Shown here piece by piece: positions 42,674 to 56,707 of a DNA stretch of 64,000 nucleotides (within the stretch, counting starts at the first letter, position 1; every line of letters starts with the position of its first letter). The translations under genes were made by a program, and so were the position numbers. This DNA is from Bufo bufo (Eukaryota > Chordata > Amphibia > Anura > Bufonidae). The notes beneath the pieces are model-generated. The model was not told where the DNA came from. It searched no databases and was given only the letters and a program-made list of their open reading frames with translations. The stretch covers positions 48,266,323 to 48,330,322 of the forward strand of contig NC_053398.1 of assembly GCF_905171765.1 (NCBI RefSeq), written 5' to 3'.

Positions 42674-43200
42674 CTAAATATCACCGCTGAACGGCTACTA
42701 ACACATACTTTTTTTTCCCTATTAATACACCAGAAAAATGTCTGTAAAACAATGTACAGGGTGGGCCATTTGTATGGATACACCTTAATAAAATGGGAAT
42801 GGTTGGTGATATTAACTTCCTGTTTGTGGCACATTAGTATAAGTGAGGGGGGAAACTTTTCAAGATGGGTTGTGACCATGGCGGCCATTTTGAAGTCGGC
42901 CATTTTGAATCCAACTTTTGTTTTTTCAATAGGAAGAGGGTCATGTGACACATCAAACTTATTGGGAATTTCACACGACTAATAACACGTACTTTTCTTC
43001 CCCTTTCAATACACCAGTAAAATGTCTGTAAAACAATGTACGTTCACCGCAGAACAGTTAATAACACATACTTTTTTCCCTATTAACACAACACAAGAAT
43101 GGCTGTAAAACAATGTATGTTCACCGCAGAACGGCTAATAAGACTTACGTGTAGTTCCTATTAATACACCCCGTAAATGACTGTATCACACAGCACTTGT
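42674..43200. repeat. Tandem repeat of about 80-95 bp, interrupted
   Basis: About four units contain TTCACCGCAGAACGGCTAAT, CATACTTTTTT and GTCTGTAAAACAATGTA. One unit is split by a mariner fragment at 42757-42978. The array seems to belong to another hAT element whose right end (GATTCACTCATCTCCA, near 43771) lies downstream. Confidence 0.8.
42757..42978. mobile_element. Fragment of the foldback mariner family
   Basis: Starts CAGGGTGGGCCATTTGTATG after a TA and follows the arm of the element at 7369-9842 up to GGGAATTTCACA, where it stops. It is one end only, so it is truncated. Confidence 0.9.
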
Positions 43201-43771
43201 ACCCCAATAACAAGCAAGGTTTTCTGGAATTACTGAACTGTTATAAAGTGCAAACCTAAAAGCAGCAGAATAACAGCAATTTGGATCCCCAATTAGTGCA
43301 GCAAGGTGTAATAGAAAGACTCCCCTATTGGACCCGGTTCTCCTTTTATAGTGTGGATAATGCCTCCCTGTCCTTTCCCTACACGTCTAATGATCTTTCC
43401 CTGAACTTCTAAATCTTTTTTTTTTTTGCTGAATAAAGTCTTTCCTAACACTGTTCCTAGCGCTTATCACATCTCTCCTTACACTAAGTACACTAGAAAA
43501 TGGCAGAATCCAAGATAGCTGAGACTATTTATAGGGCTGCGACATCACAGGGGCTTGCTGGCTGCTGATTGGCTGCATGCATGGCATTGTGGGTGATCTC
43601 TCGTTCCCAGAGTTCTTTGCTCTATGTACTAACATGTGCAGAAGCCATTTTAGGAAAAAAGACAATTCGTTACCACAAAGCATGAGGAAATTCAACTTCA
43701 GTGCAAATCGAATTTTTCCTGAAATTCAGATAGAATTCCACTTTGTCAACTTTGATTCACTCATCTCCAGT
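43201..43771 (-). other. Probable end region of a further hAT element
   Basis: No coding sequence. The segment ends GATTCACTCATCTCCA; inverted, TGGAGATGAGTGAATC resembles the TAGAGATGAGCGAA-type ends of hAT elements. Read on the minus strand, an inverted CCAAT near 43570 and TATAAATAG near 43530 precede the tandem repeat, the same order as in hAT copy 1. Confidence 0.5.
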
Positions 43772-44211
43772 AACTACTACTATTAGCACTACCCCTAAAC
43801 AGCCGCCCTCATATCTACTGCCTCATCTGTTTCATGTATTGCTGCTGCAACGCACCCACAAGGCCGCGTCTGGGGTATCCCTCACCCCTTAGGAGGTTTC
43901 TACTAAATATGTCCCTCTTATAGAGCAAGTAAATGTGACGCCAGCTGCGGTTAAGCAGCAGAAGCACAAGGCTCCCTTTGTAGATGGTACTGTTGGTACC
44001 CAGAGGTAGGATTGCCAGAATGGTGCAGGGTGGCCTACAATCTCTGTAGATGTTATGTGCACGGTGTTCCTACCTGGATATCCATGGATCCTAGACGTGA
44101 TGTGGTACAAAGCAGTGCAAAAGGGGTAGTTGAACTTAGATGGTGGATGAGTAGAATAAATAGAGTCCAGAATTTGTAGTAACGTGGTAATCCAAACAGC
44201 TAGGTATTGGC
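43772..44211. other. Unclassified sequence left of a TTAA miniature element
   Basis: Non-coding. GTGACGCCAGCTGCGG at 43936 and similar words look like interspersed-repeat (possibly LTR) sequence, and the same region appears to continue at 45645-46130 on the far side of the inserted element. I cannot name the family. Confidence 0.35.
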
Positions 44212-45644
44212 TTAAAGGGGTTATCCGACTTAAATAAATTCATTCTAATTACTCTTATTATAGTCTATTGAAAGTTTCTTTTAATTACTTACATTAGCTA
44301 TCTTTCCCCGTTTGGCCAGTTCACTTATGGGTCATGTGACCCCCGACGTCAGCAAGCCGGCTCTGGTGATGACGTCTCGTTTACAGGCTTCTCCCTGCTT
44401 GAGGGAGTGGCCAGGCTCTGTAAACGAGACGTCAGAGCCTCTGGCTCCCTCCCCTCTCCAGCTCTTCTCACACTGCCTCGGCGATGGTATGCGATCGCGC
44501 ATGCGCGGTACATACCAGAGCCAAGGCGATCTCTTCTCCGGCAGCAGGGTATGTTTCTCCCTCTTGCACTCACTGGGCTAGAGTTAGTGTGATCCCCTCT
44601 GCGTCTGGGGATCGTACTTACACCCATGTTACCCTCCACAACTACACATTCTACAGTTACCACCCCCTGGGAAAAATAAATATATAATAGTCCATCATAT
44701 TTTTTGATTTAGCTATATAAAAACCATATCTGCCACCAATATATATATTTATCTAAGCAATATCTATATTGAATATATATTTGAATAATAAAGATATTGC
44801 TTAGATACAGATATTGATAATGGTACTTTCCCACTAGCGTAAGTGTATTTTCACACTAGCGGCAGGACGTATCCGACAGGCTGTTCACCCTGTCGGATCC
44901 GCCCTGCCGCTATTTGGCCGTGCCGCTGGACTGCCGCTCCGTCCCCATTGACTATAATGGGGACGGGTGCGGAGCTCCGGCGCAGCACGGCAGTGCACGG
45001 TGAGAGGTCGCAGGACTAAGTCTACTTTCACACTTGCAGCAGAGTGATCCGGCGAGCAGTTCCGACGACGGAACTGCCTGCTGGATCCAGCATTGCAAAA
45101 CAACTGAAGGACGGATCTGTCCTTCCGGTATGCGCATGCACAGACTATGAAAACTGTGAAAAAGACTGCCAGACGGATCCGTCCATCCGCATGACAAGCG
45201 GATAGACGGATCCGTTCTTGCAATGCATTTGTAGACGGATCTGTTCTTGCAATGCATTTCTAGACGGATCCGCACCCGGATCCATCTACAAATGCTGTCA
45301 GTTGTCACACTGATCGGCGGATCCAGCAGGCAGCTCCAGATGCAATGTGACAGGAAGATCTTCTGATGATCATGTGGTTTTTTTTTATGCAAAGTGCAGA
45401 GCAGGGTGACGGAAAGGTCAGGTTGTTCACGCCCAGAAATATTCATGAGGCAGAGCTCAGGCATTGTTGTTACACGCCCCCTCACCTTGTACTTCAGCAT
45501 GTAAACAAAGCAATGACAGAACCATGAAAAGGTGGACATATGGGTTTTAACTTGATGGAATCTAGCTTAACCAAATTATATGTATATCCTGATGGGTTTT
45601 AAGAGTTTTTTTTTTTTTCCCATTAACTCGGATAACCCCTTTAA
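44212..45644. mobile_element. TTAA-flanked miniature element, 1.43 kb
   Basis: TTAAAGGGGTTATCCGA at the left and its inverse at the right, with TTAA at both borders (44212-44215 and 45641-45644), mark a piggyBac-type non-autonomous element. Inside are a strong hairpin around 44875-44900 (CCGACAGG/CCTGTCGG), a symmetric A/T-rich palindrome at 44740-44815, and repeated ACGGATCC words at 45170-45280. No credible gene, although a 195-codon open frame crosses it. Confidence 0.85.
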
Positions 45645-46605
45645 CTTTGGCAGGCAAATACTCCTCTGCAACAATCTCAGCTCTCCTATGCAGTAGCTCT
45701 CTCAACTCTGCTATACTTGGCTGGATAAATAGAAAACTATTCCTCTTCTGCTGGAACTCAAGTTAGCTGTAGTTTGTAGACTGTCTCTTACTTATAATCC
45801 TAGGAACTTCTTTGTCCTGGTTTTAGAGTACCTCAAGCTTTGGCTCAGCTTGGAAGGAGGCAATGCAAGGAGGGGACAAGTAACCATGTAGACTTCAGAG
45901 GCAGGGCCTCTGGGCCTAGCAGAGCAGGCAGTGCTCTGCTAGCCAGCACACAACCTCTCACTAAGGAGGGTGGACTAGAACTGCTCTCTAACTAACTAAC
46001 TAACTAAACTCTTACCTCTAGCTACAGAGGGCTCGAAGGAAACCAGAATGTTCCTCTCCAGGGAAGCTAATACTGCCAATGTTGCTGCCGCCATCTGCTG
46101 GTGGACCAGGTCACTGCACTTGAACATAACTGTTTCAGGAACAAATATGCACGTTATTAAGCGATGACATAAAATACATGAGATATTATATATTAGTACA
46201 TAGGAAATGGTAGCAAGGTGCCAAAAGAAGTGGTAATGGCACTCCGTGTTATTACCCTGCTGCAGCTGCAGCTACGATTGTGGCCACATGCCACTGTTAC
46301 CTTACCATTTCCACATCCACACTGTACTTCTACTGCTCCCAATTAAAAGGGAAAAATTTTCCAGGCTCCTTCAGAACAAGCCATTTTTTCTTCTGACAAT
46401 TAACACTTGTGTGTGTATGAATAAGGGGAGATATTCTTCCTCCATTACTGCATAATTTTGCCCCTGTAAGGCATATTTTTTGGACGCTTGGACCCAAGAA
46501 GTCTCAGATTTTTTTCTCATAACACCTTGTGCCCCCTGTAAGGTACAGTTTCTGAAAGCTTTCAAATATGGAAAATAATAACACATGCAACTGCGCAGTG
46601 TGTTT
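45645..46605. other. Unclassified non-coding sequence
   Basis: Continuation of the sequence left of the TTAA element, including a short CTAA microsatellite near 45987-46010 and CCGCCATCTGCTGGTGGA at 46089. No gene recognised. Confidence 0.4.
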
Positions 46606-46864
46606 TTAACCTCCCTGGTGGTATGATTATGTCAGGAATTTTGTACCAAAAGTGGTACAATTTTTTGCATGGAAATTTGGTGTTATGAATTGTAGTAATT
46701 TATCTTAGTAATTACTTACTTAAACCTGACCAAACAAGACTCTAGTAGACATCCCAGATGTGATAACGTTTCAAACACAAAATCATGAATTATAATCTAA
46801 TGAATAATATAATTCTATTCAATAATTCAATAAAAAATAATAAAATTTGTCAAACAAAGAAAAT

Positions 46865-48609
<1,745 letters not shown>

Positions 48610-49000
48610 GTTATAAATATTTTATGGGCACAAATGACAGTAAAATGGCAGGCAAGGGGCACTGTACAGTGATCAAGTGTCAGATCTGAGGTGATACAGT
48701 GTAATCCTCTCAGATTACAATGTATAACCTCTTTTATGTGAGTGTGTCACTTTTATGTTTATATCACATTTCCCGCCTAGTTCCGCTCCCATGTGCCACT
48801 GCTGCTCGCAGGGAACGGAACTAGGAAGTCAGATGCCGGCCAGCACTCTCGCCGGCGATCACAGCGGAAGACATCGCTGGATCGCCGGGAGAAGGTGAAG
48901 GGACTCCGCTGACAGCTCTGCAATGTTACCCAGAGCGTGACTCGGGGTTACCGCTCCAGGCAGCGAAAATTAACCACGGGAATACCGCCAGGGAGGTTAA

Positions 49001-50752
49001 ACATGCTATTAGTTAACATTGTCAATTATGCTTTTACCCATAACCATATATGTCAGTGTCACTTTGATCATTGATTTTAGTTTTTCAATTTGTTGAATTG
49101 GACACAGAACAGATTTAAAGAAGTTTGTTCTTCTCTACCCTAGATCGAAATGCAATATGTGCCTAATTGGGAAAATACTCATTAGCCAATTTGATAACAG
49201 AACCTGCAACAGAAAGATTAAGGAATAAGAAACAATCTCGAAGATCGAACTCAGTGGCAAACACGTTAAATTGAAAGGATTTTCAAAAAACTATGGGAAC
49301 ACAGGCCTCTTTACAGGTTGGGTTAAGGGTGTGGAACCAAAAAGGATAATACTTGCTATTACATTTAGGAATGCTAGTGGCTTTAAAATATGTTTTTAGA
49401 GCATAACAACCATGACACTTATGTTATGAAACCTATATACACACTTTTCTGTTTTGTCAAGTCACTCGTGTTATAGGTAAAATATTTGATGATAGCCATC
49501 ATGGTGAGAGAAAGGAGGCCGTGCAGTGAAGTATAGATAAACAGGGAAAGAAAAAGAACAGGTCTGACCTGCAAAGTATGACATCTGTCAAGACAATAGC
49601 TAGTGCTGTGATTCCTAAACGAGTAAGAAGAGGGTCTAAGGTACTGACTGACTGTGTACAAATTCCTGAAATGTATGAAATTACCCTATTGGGCTCTAAC
49701 ACAATAAGAAAATTAGGGAAACCTACCTATTGTGTAACAGCAAAATAAACCAATTTGTCCAACCCCACATGTCATATTTAGAGCTCCAAATGGGGTTATA
49801 ATGTTAAATACAATGATCAGTATTTAATGAAACTCTAATCTAAGTTGCTACAAGGTAGAATAGTGTCGTAGGGCTTATAAACATTAAGAGGGAGAATTAT
49901 CAAAGACCATCATTTTATGGAATCCTTTGAAATCTCCTGAGCTGCCAGAACAAGCGCCTAATTTATAACAAGATGCATGCCTTATCATACGGTATATTAG
50001 ATGTATCCTCTGACAATCAGTGTGCTAGAGAAAAATCTACAGCAACTCCAAGCTGCCATAGATTTCTGTCTTCATTTACACCAGAAAACTGGCTCAAATG
50101 AAAATATTTGTGTCAGGCCCACTGGCCCGGCCCCTCCACACCCTTACCAAATTTACTTAAAAGTCACCAACATGGGATTTGCAAGTTTGGCAGTGGCACA
50201 GAGACATGTGAAAAGTGGCACAGGAACATTATAAATCTGTAATCTGTGAGTGATATTACTATTAAGGTAAATCATTCCTGAGAGGACCATAACTGCTTTC
50301 TGAGGCCATGTAGGGTATTTTAACAGTAACTATATTGAGACACAAACAACATAACAAAAGTTAAAAAATGTAATATCTATACATGTTAACAACTTCCATA
50401 TCTATATAGCCTACAGATGTGAGTAAACTTGTTAACGTGTATAACTCCTAATATCCTCAGTTTCTTGTGAAATCAAGTAGTATATATCATAAGGAATTGG
50501 ATAAATACAATACATTCCATAGGTGATAATGTTTTATATAATGTGTCTAGCATACAAAATCTTTTCATCTTGCTGGTGTCCTAATAACCCTAGTTCTAGT
50601 ATGTCTTGGTGTGGCTGGAGCTTCACATTGTAGTTGTCCCATCAGGAGATCACTTCACTTATTTCAATGTGAGATTTGTCATCCGTAGTCCTTAGAAACA
50701 TCCCCACTGTATACGATCGTGGAGTAACTTTCTCCAAACAGATACCTTGTCG
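49001..50752. other. No recognisable feature
   Basis: AT-rich sequence without tandem repeats, clear inverted repeats or open frames of more than about 80 codons. It may be old unique DNA. Confidence 0.6.
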
Positions 50753-51880
50753 CTAGATTCCATCTGTTGACAAAGGCGATGGTTGGCTCACTGGCTGGCC
50801 AATGCTTAGTTCTGGAAGTTCCTTGGATCCATTATCATAGTATGCCTTTGCTTTTTTGCGTCTTTCAGTTAAGTTCTCGACCACTCCTTTTATGAACTTT
50901 GGAAACAGCAGTTTCTGAGCTGTAGGAAGTAAAGTCCAAGACCTTTTTGACATTAGCCGTTGTACAGGACTACTCTGGTGCCTTCTGATGGAGTATTCCT
51001 CCAGTCAAGAACTGCTTTTCAGAAATCCTTGGCATCTTATTGAGCTTTCTTTATGAGTGTTCTTGCTATTTTTACAGCAGTTTTAATGCTTGCAAGACTT
51101 CATGTTGTTCAGTGAACTTCTGAATTTAATGTACCATAGGTGCAAATCGGACACTCTTAAGCACCCTTTACACAGACCAAGAATCTACCAGATAATCACT
51201 AAGAAGCTTTATTATCTGGTGGTGTAAAGGTGCCATTGATTATCTGATGAATGAGCGAATCACTGCCTTCAGCTCAGATACCATGTTCATTATGACAGGT
51301 TACCTTTAATATTTTTCCTGTAAATACTGATTAAACTTCTGGCATATATAATGACAAGACATTCTTTTTCAATCTGGTCATACCTCTGCTCTGTTGAAGA
51401 CAGTGTGCGTGATGCGACAGTCTTTGGCTGACCTTCTTGCAAAAGCATTGCTCCAAGATCTTTTTCACTGGCATCACATTGGACTGTTACTTCTTCATTG
51501 ACATTGTAGTATCTCAAAACTGGATGTTTAGTAACAATATCTTTTATCTGCTTAAGGGCTTCATCATGACTGGATTTTACAAACCCTAGCAGTCTTTGAG
51601 CGGCTTGTACATTGTCAGCCTATGCTACCTCTAAAATTGCTCTGACTGTCTGAATCAGGGTGCAGGCTTTCTGCTGTGAGTAAATGTCCCATGTTTGGTA
51701 CTGAAGATAGCCTCAGTCTTAGTTTCTTTTTATTGAATTTTAGTCCAATCAAATTCTTGTCATGATCCTTTGTGGCTTCCTCTGTTAGTGTCACCACAGT
51801 CAAATACCAATATATCATCTGCAATAACATCCACTCCAGGCAGGTCTTCTACTGCTTCATGTTGCCTGCGTTGATATTCT
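50753..51880 (-). pseudogene. pol: Decayed Ty3/gypsy pol (minus strand)
   Basis: Read from right to left: reverse transcriptase with an ADDIL version of the catalytic box near 51815, then the EALKQI segment, then RNase H-like sequence at 51517-51290 (QCDASEKDLGA, ASRTLSSTEQRY, EKECL). After about 340 bases of decayed sequence comes a segment at 50953-50753 with KAKAYYDNGSKELP, typical of the C-terminal part of gypsy integrase. The order RT-RNase H-integrase is the standard one for Ty3/gypsy, unlike the element at 52.9-56.9 kb. Many stops and frameshifts; an old relic. No LTR recognised nearby. Confidence 0.8.
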
Positions 51881-51898
51881 TCTGGTGCAGTGGCAATT

Positions 51899-52650
51899 AG
51901 TGTTGAGCGAAGTGAGCTTCGAATGCTTCATCCATCGCTTCGTTCAAAACCTCGGAATAATACAATACGGAGATTCTCCATGTGCTGTTCTTTCAAATTT
52001 ATTTCATACACTGTATTATTATCTCTTCTTTTACCTATGTTGTTTCATGTATTGTTCTCTGCTGCCATCTGCTGTCCGGAATTCGTATGCTGCATGCCTT
52101 GTTCTTGTTGTAATTAAAGTTTTTCTCTGCTAAGCGTGGTTTTAGCAGCCTTGGTCCTTATCACTTCCTGTAGCCATTTTTCAGTGCTGCATTCCTTTGT
52201 GACTGGAGACACACACCTTGGCTTGTGAAGGCATCAGTTTTTGACCAGCAGTTAGCCTCAGGAAAAACATCCACATGACAGCATCTACTCTGCTACTGCA
52301 TTCCTGTATTGCATCACCGTATGTCGCTGCCTGGGATCAAATAAACCCACGTTTGATTGCATCCTCGTGTCTACGTCTGGATCCATCTAACCTGAACATC
52401 TGCCGGTCCGGTCTGCTCCACTGCTTAGATACGAAGGTAGGACAGTCACACAGTCATTATCAGTTACACCTTAATTCGCCTTCATGTGGGGACAGAACAC
52501 TCCATACAGTATTAGAATGTATGGGCTCTGATGAGCCGAACGTGACTTCATTGAATAATTTGGATAGTTGATTTTTAAAGTAGAAAACCACTTTAAAACT
52601 TGAAACCGAACTCAGCTTCGGATTTCCTCTATGGTGGGCATAGGATAATG
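51899..52650. mobile_element. Probable hAT-type end with an internal LTR-like insertion
   Basis: TTAGTGTTGAGCGAAGTGAG at 51897 is an hAT-type terminus, followed by CTTCGAA-rich subterminal sequence. From about 51983 a different sequence runs to about 52485, with AATAAA at 52339 and CATGTG at both edges (51979 and 52483), which might be a target duplication. hAT-like sequence resumes with CAGTATTAGAATG and CCGAAC words. The outer right end is not located. Boundaries are tentative. Confidence 0.45.
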
Positions 52651-52893
52651 TGAGCATTTTAGTACCTTATTTAAAGGAGATGTGTCATCATAAAATGACC
52701 TATTATTAAAAGCACATTTTTATGTTTAATATATTTTTAAAGAACTTTTGATAGTTATTTTTAATTTTCCATGTCAATATCTATATTTAAACTAATACCA
52801 TCAAACCAGTTTTCGCACTGGTCACTAAGCCTAATGATAGGTGTCACTTTTTGGTCTGTACAGATCACTTTATTGAAGTTACTGCCTTTTTAC

Positions 52894-53352
52894 TGTGGGG
52901 TTTTGCCCTGGTAGACAGGATTATCGGACGCAGTATAGAGGCAAGAACAAGTTCTTTGGATCAAACAGTTCAGTGTTTTATTCACACTGTAGGCAAGTGA
53001 CAAAAACAAGCAGTCATAATCAAGCAAAAAGTCACCTTGTGGTGTTGGTGGTAATTCACACCATGCGCCAATTCTGCCTCAAAGAGTCCTTGACCATAGC
53101 AGCACCAACCTGTTTTGACGCCAAACAGGTAGCAAGCCTTCATCCAGACACAAGGCTCCCAGATCCCAACACAGAGACCTGGCTTCTGAGCCCAGCTGCC
53201 TATTTAAGGACAGCCAAGTGCTGCCAAAACCCGGACCGGCACTTAAAATCCTGTCTGGTATTTGACCTCACCTGGCTGTAAATCAGCCCAGCAGCATGCA
53301 TACTGGGAGGAAAATATCTGTTTTCCCAGACAAAACCTCTCACTGTGTCACA
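52894..53352 (-). mobile_element. 3' LTR of a Gmr1-like gypsy retrotransposon
   Basis: On the minus strand it begins TGTGACACAG at 53352, directly after a polypurine tract (AAACAAAGGGGGGG, about 53353-53367), and ends CCCCACA at 52894, 459 bp in all. A TTAAATA box near 53205 and AATAAA near 52980 fit an LTR promoter and polyadenylation signal. The 5' LTR has been lost with the 5' end of the element. Confidence 0.8.
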
Positions 53353-54560
53353 TACCCCCCCTTTGTTTAACCCTGAGGGGGTAAACACACGCCAGACAGT
53401 GTACCCGGGACAGGGCATCCACGTTTCCCTATAACCGGCCTGCCCTGTGTACCACCGAAAATTGAAAGTTTTGTAGGGGGAGAAACCATCAGGTGACCAG
53501 CGCACTTCTGTCCTTGCCCTGGCTCATCCACTTGAGAGGGGAGTGGTCAGTCACCAGGCAGAACTTTCTCCCCAATAAATAATAGAGGAGAGATTCTAGT
53601 GCCCACTTTATAGCCAGGCACTCTCTCTCCACTATACTATACCGGGTCTCGGCTGGGGTGAGCTTATGGCTGAGGAAGACAACGGGATGCTCCTCTCCAT
53701 TTACTTTCTGAGACAGTACAGCACCGAGGCCTACTTCGGAGGCATCGGTCTGTACTATAAACTCCCTTTTGAAGTCGGGCGTGGAGAAAGCCTCTTCCGC
53801 CCAATCATCCCAGCAAACCATCATTGACTTGTGTCCCTTCAAGAGTCCTGTCAAGGGTGTGGCTAGAGCAGCAAAGTGGGGAACAAACCTCATGTAATAG
53901 CCCACCATTCTCAGGAATGACTTTATATGCCCAGTGGTGGTGACAGGTCGGGGACAATTCCGTATCACATCTATTTTGTTCACTTGGGGTTTGATGACTC
54001 CGCACCCAATGACATACCCCAGGTTCTTAGTCTCTTCTAACCCTATCGCACATTTTTCTGGGTTAGTGGTTAGGCCAGCTTTCCGAAGGGAGTACCTACA
54101 GCCTGCACTTTGGGTAGGTGACTTTCCCAGTCGGTACTGTGGATACAATATCGTCCAGGTAAGCCGAAGCGTACCGACGATGTGGATGAAGCACAATGTC
54201 CATTAGTCGCTGAAAAGTGATGGGAGCGCCATGCAGACCAAAGGGTAAGACCTTCCATTGATACAGCCCCTCAGGCGTGATGAAGGCAGTTTTCTCTTTG
54301 GCAGCCTCCGTTAAGGGAACCTGCCAGTGACCTATCGTTAGGTTCAAAACAGAAAAATACCGGGCTTGTCCTAACCTCTCGATAAGCTCATCCACCCGGG
54401 GCATGGGATACGCATCAAATTTGGAAACCCGTCCTGCTTGGGTATCAATACTATAGAACTGACCCACTCACTTTTTGACTCCTCAGTGACATCTAGCTGC
54501 AACATTAGCTGCTCCTCCTCCGATATGGCTTGTCGCCGAGCCTCGGGTACCCGGTATGGT
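53353..54560 (-). pseudogene. pol: Gmr1-like gypsy: reverse transcriptase and RNase H
   Basis: From right to left: the RT fingers (VSKFDAYPMPRVDELIERLG near 54410), the palm with YLDDIV (about 54160), a frameshift near 54150-54190, the thumb segment (GVIKPQ.., SFLRMVGYY), then RNase H with QTDASEVGLGA (about 53740), a RYSIVERECLA segment and the DHSPLKW end (53540). A frameshift near 53505 leads into the tail with the HRAG..DALSR-type end. Immediately after RNase H comes the polypurine tract, so no integrase follows. This is the mirror of the standard Ty3/gypsy order. Frameshifts make it non-functional. Confidence 0.85.
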
Positions 54561-54906
54561 TTTAATCAGACTTTTGCCTAAGGCTCAGTGACAATGTCAT
54601 GCTGGATTATGGAAGTGCGTCTAGGGAGGTCTGAGAACACATCCGTGTTCCGACTAATGAACTCTCTGGTCTGTTTTGAGGAGAGGCTGTCAGCAATTTT
54701 TACTGTGGCAGCTGCCTCTCTTGCATCAGACAGAGGGGCCGGTACCTCTTCTCCTAGAAAAACTGTCCGCAGGCGGTCTTCTGTACAGGTTTCCCTATCT
54801 TTCCACGGTTTGAGTAAATTCACATGGTAAACCTGCTCCGGCTTTCGCCGCCCTGGCTGGTGTACCTTGTAGTTTACATCTTCAATTTCCTTGAGTACCT
54901 CGTAGG
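54561..54906 (-). pseudogene. pol: Gmr1-like gypsy: integrase tail and linker to RT
   Basis: Open frame downstream (in element sense) of the inserted hAT-type element. It starts with VLKEIEDVNYKV, continues with PGRRKPEQVYHVNLLKPW, characteristic of the end of gypsy integrases, and then an acidic linker containing FSDLP and QHDIVTEP, which in gypsy elements leads into reverse transcriptase. Integrase tail and RT linker lie in one frame, so integrase is encoded 5' of RT. Confidence 0.85.
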
Positions 54907-56707
54907 CAGTGGCGACAATATATAGGGGGGGCACAAAGATACCACATTCAAAAATGGGGGGGCAAAAACAAATGAAGTATATATAAATAAGATTACAAAA
55001 TACCAGAGAATTGCGGTCTGCAGGGATACATTTATACTAAAACTATTTACTTACAAAATAAGCCGTTCAGTCGTCTGCGGTGCCGTCCTCTGCTTGCTTC
55101 CGCGGATTCTTTCCCCTTCTTTCTGTCTCTCATCAGTGCGCAGGCGCACTGTTATGGTGGATCTGTGGAAGAAACACTGTTATGGGGGCATCTGTGGAAG
55201 ACACTGTTATTATGCCTCTTATTAGCCCCCATTATGCCTCTCATTAGCCCCCATATCAGCCCTTATGCCTCATTAGCCCCCATATGCTGCCTCTCATCAT
55301 TAGCCCCCATATGCCTCTCATCATTAGCCCCCATATGCCTCTCATCATTAGCCCCCCATATGCCTCTCATCATTAGCCCCCCATATGCCTCTCATCATGA
55401 GCCCCCCATATGCCTCTCATCATTAGCCCCCAAATGCCTCTCATCATTAGCCCCCCAAATGCCTCTCATCATTAGCCCCCCATATGCCTCTCATCATGAG
55501 CCCCCCATATGCCTCTCATCATTAGCCCCCAAATGCCTCTCATCATTAGCCCCCCAAATGCCTCTCATCATTAGCCCCCCAAATGCCTCTCATCATTAGC
55601 CCCCCAAATGCCTCTCATCATTAGCCCCCCAAATGCCTCTCATCATTAGCCCCCCAAATGCCTCTCATCATTAGCCCCCCAAATGCCTCTCATCATTAGC
55701 CCCCCAAATGCCTCTCATCATTAGCCCCCCAAATGCCTCTCATCATTAGCCCCCCAAATGCCTCTCATCATTAGCCCCCCAAATGCCTCTCATCATTAGC
55801 CCCCCATATGCCTCTCATCATTAGCCCCCCAAATGCCTCTCATCATTAGCCCCCCAAATGCCTCTCATCATTAGCCCCCCAAATGCCTCTCATCATTAGC
55901 CCCCTTATGCCTCTCATCATTAGCCCCCCAAATGCCTCTCATCATTAGCCCCCCAAATGCCTCTCATCATTAGCCCCCATATGCCTCTCATCATTAGCCC
56001 CCTTATGCCTCTAATCATTAGCCCCCCAAATGCCTCTAATCATTAGCCCCCCATATGCCTCTCATCATTAGCCCCCCTTATGCCTCTCATCATTAGCCCC
56101 CCAAATGCCTCTCATCATTAGCCCCCCAAATGCCTCTCATCATTAGCCCCCCCCAAATGCCTCTAATCATTAGCCCCCCATATGCCTCTCATCATTAGCC
56201 CCCCAAATGCCTCTCATCATTAGCCCTGGCCCCCCATATACCTCTCATCATTAGCCCTGGCCCCCCATATACCTCTCATCATTAGCCCTGGCCCCCCATA
56301 TGCCTCTCATCATTAGCCCCGGCCCCCCATATGCCTCTCATCATTAGCCCCCCTTATGCCCCCAGCAGCCACATAGTTTATAAAATAAAAAATCACTTAC
56401 CTCTCCTGCTCCTGGACGCCGCCTGCCTCTCCTCAGTCGACTGTGCTCTGAACTGGCGCGCACAGCGTGAGGTCACAGAGCGCCCTCACACTGTGCGCAG
56501 CCCTGCACAGCCGACAGCCGAGGACCAGGAAGTGGTGAGTACAGAGCGTTCACCACTTCCTGGTCTCTCGGTTCTAATGAGCGCTTCCATAATGGAAGCG
56601 CTCATTAGTATTCACGTGGGGGAATCAGCGGGGGGGCAACCGGGGGGGCAAAGGACAACATAGGGGGGGCGATTGCCCCCCCTCACCCCCCGCTAGCGAC
56701 GCCACTA
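54907..56707. mobile_element. hAT-type non-autonomous element carrying a minisatellite
   Basis: A perfect 8-bp duplication CTCGTAGG (54899-54906 and 56708-56715) flanks ends CAGTGGCGAC and, inverted, TAGTGGCGTCG. The subterminal sequence is G-rich (GGGGGGGC on both sides). About 1.15 kb of the interior is a 25-bp minisatellite. It interrupts the integrase of the Gmr1-like element at the GPY/F motif. Confidence 0.9.
55209..56361. repeat. 25-bp minisatellite, about 45 units
   Basis: Units of GCCCCCCAAATGCCTCTCAT plus CATTA, with AAATG/ATATG/TTATG variants and a local 36-bp variant containing CTGGCC near 56225-56330. It lies inside the hAT-type element. The 25-bp period gives long open frames with no biological meaning. 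Confidence 0.97.

Noticed and set aside
42674..43771. Continuous hAT copy 2 from 30.7 to 43.8 kb
   Set aside because: The end at 42673 and the end near 43771 carry different terminal sequences, and the 5' end near 30690 matches neither, so at least two elements are involved.
44952..45539. 195-codon minus-strand frame
   Set aside because: Lies within a TTAA miniature element, crosses repeated ACGGATCC words and shows no recognisable domain.
55209..56361. Possible CRISPR-like array of short repeats
   Set aside because: Units are directly adjacent with no unique spacers, and the DNA is animal nuclear DNA.
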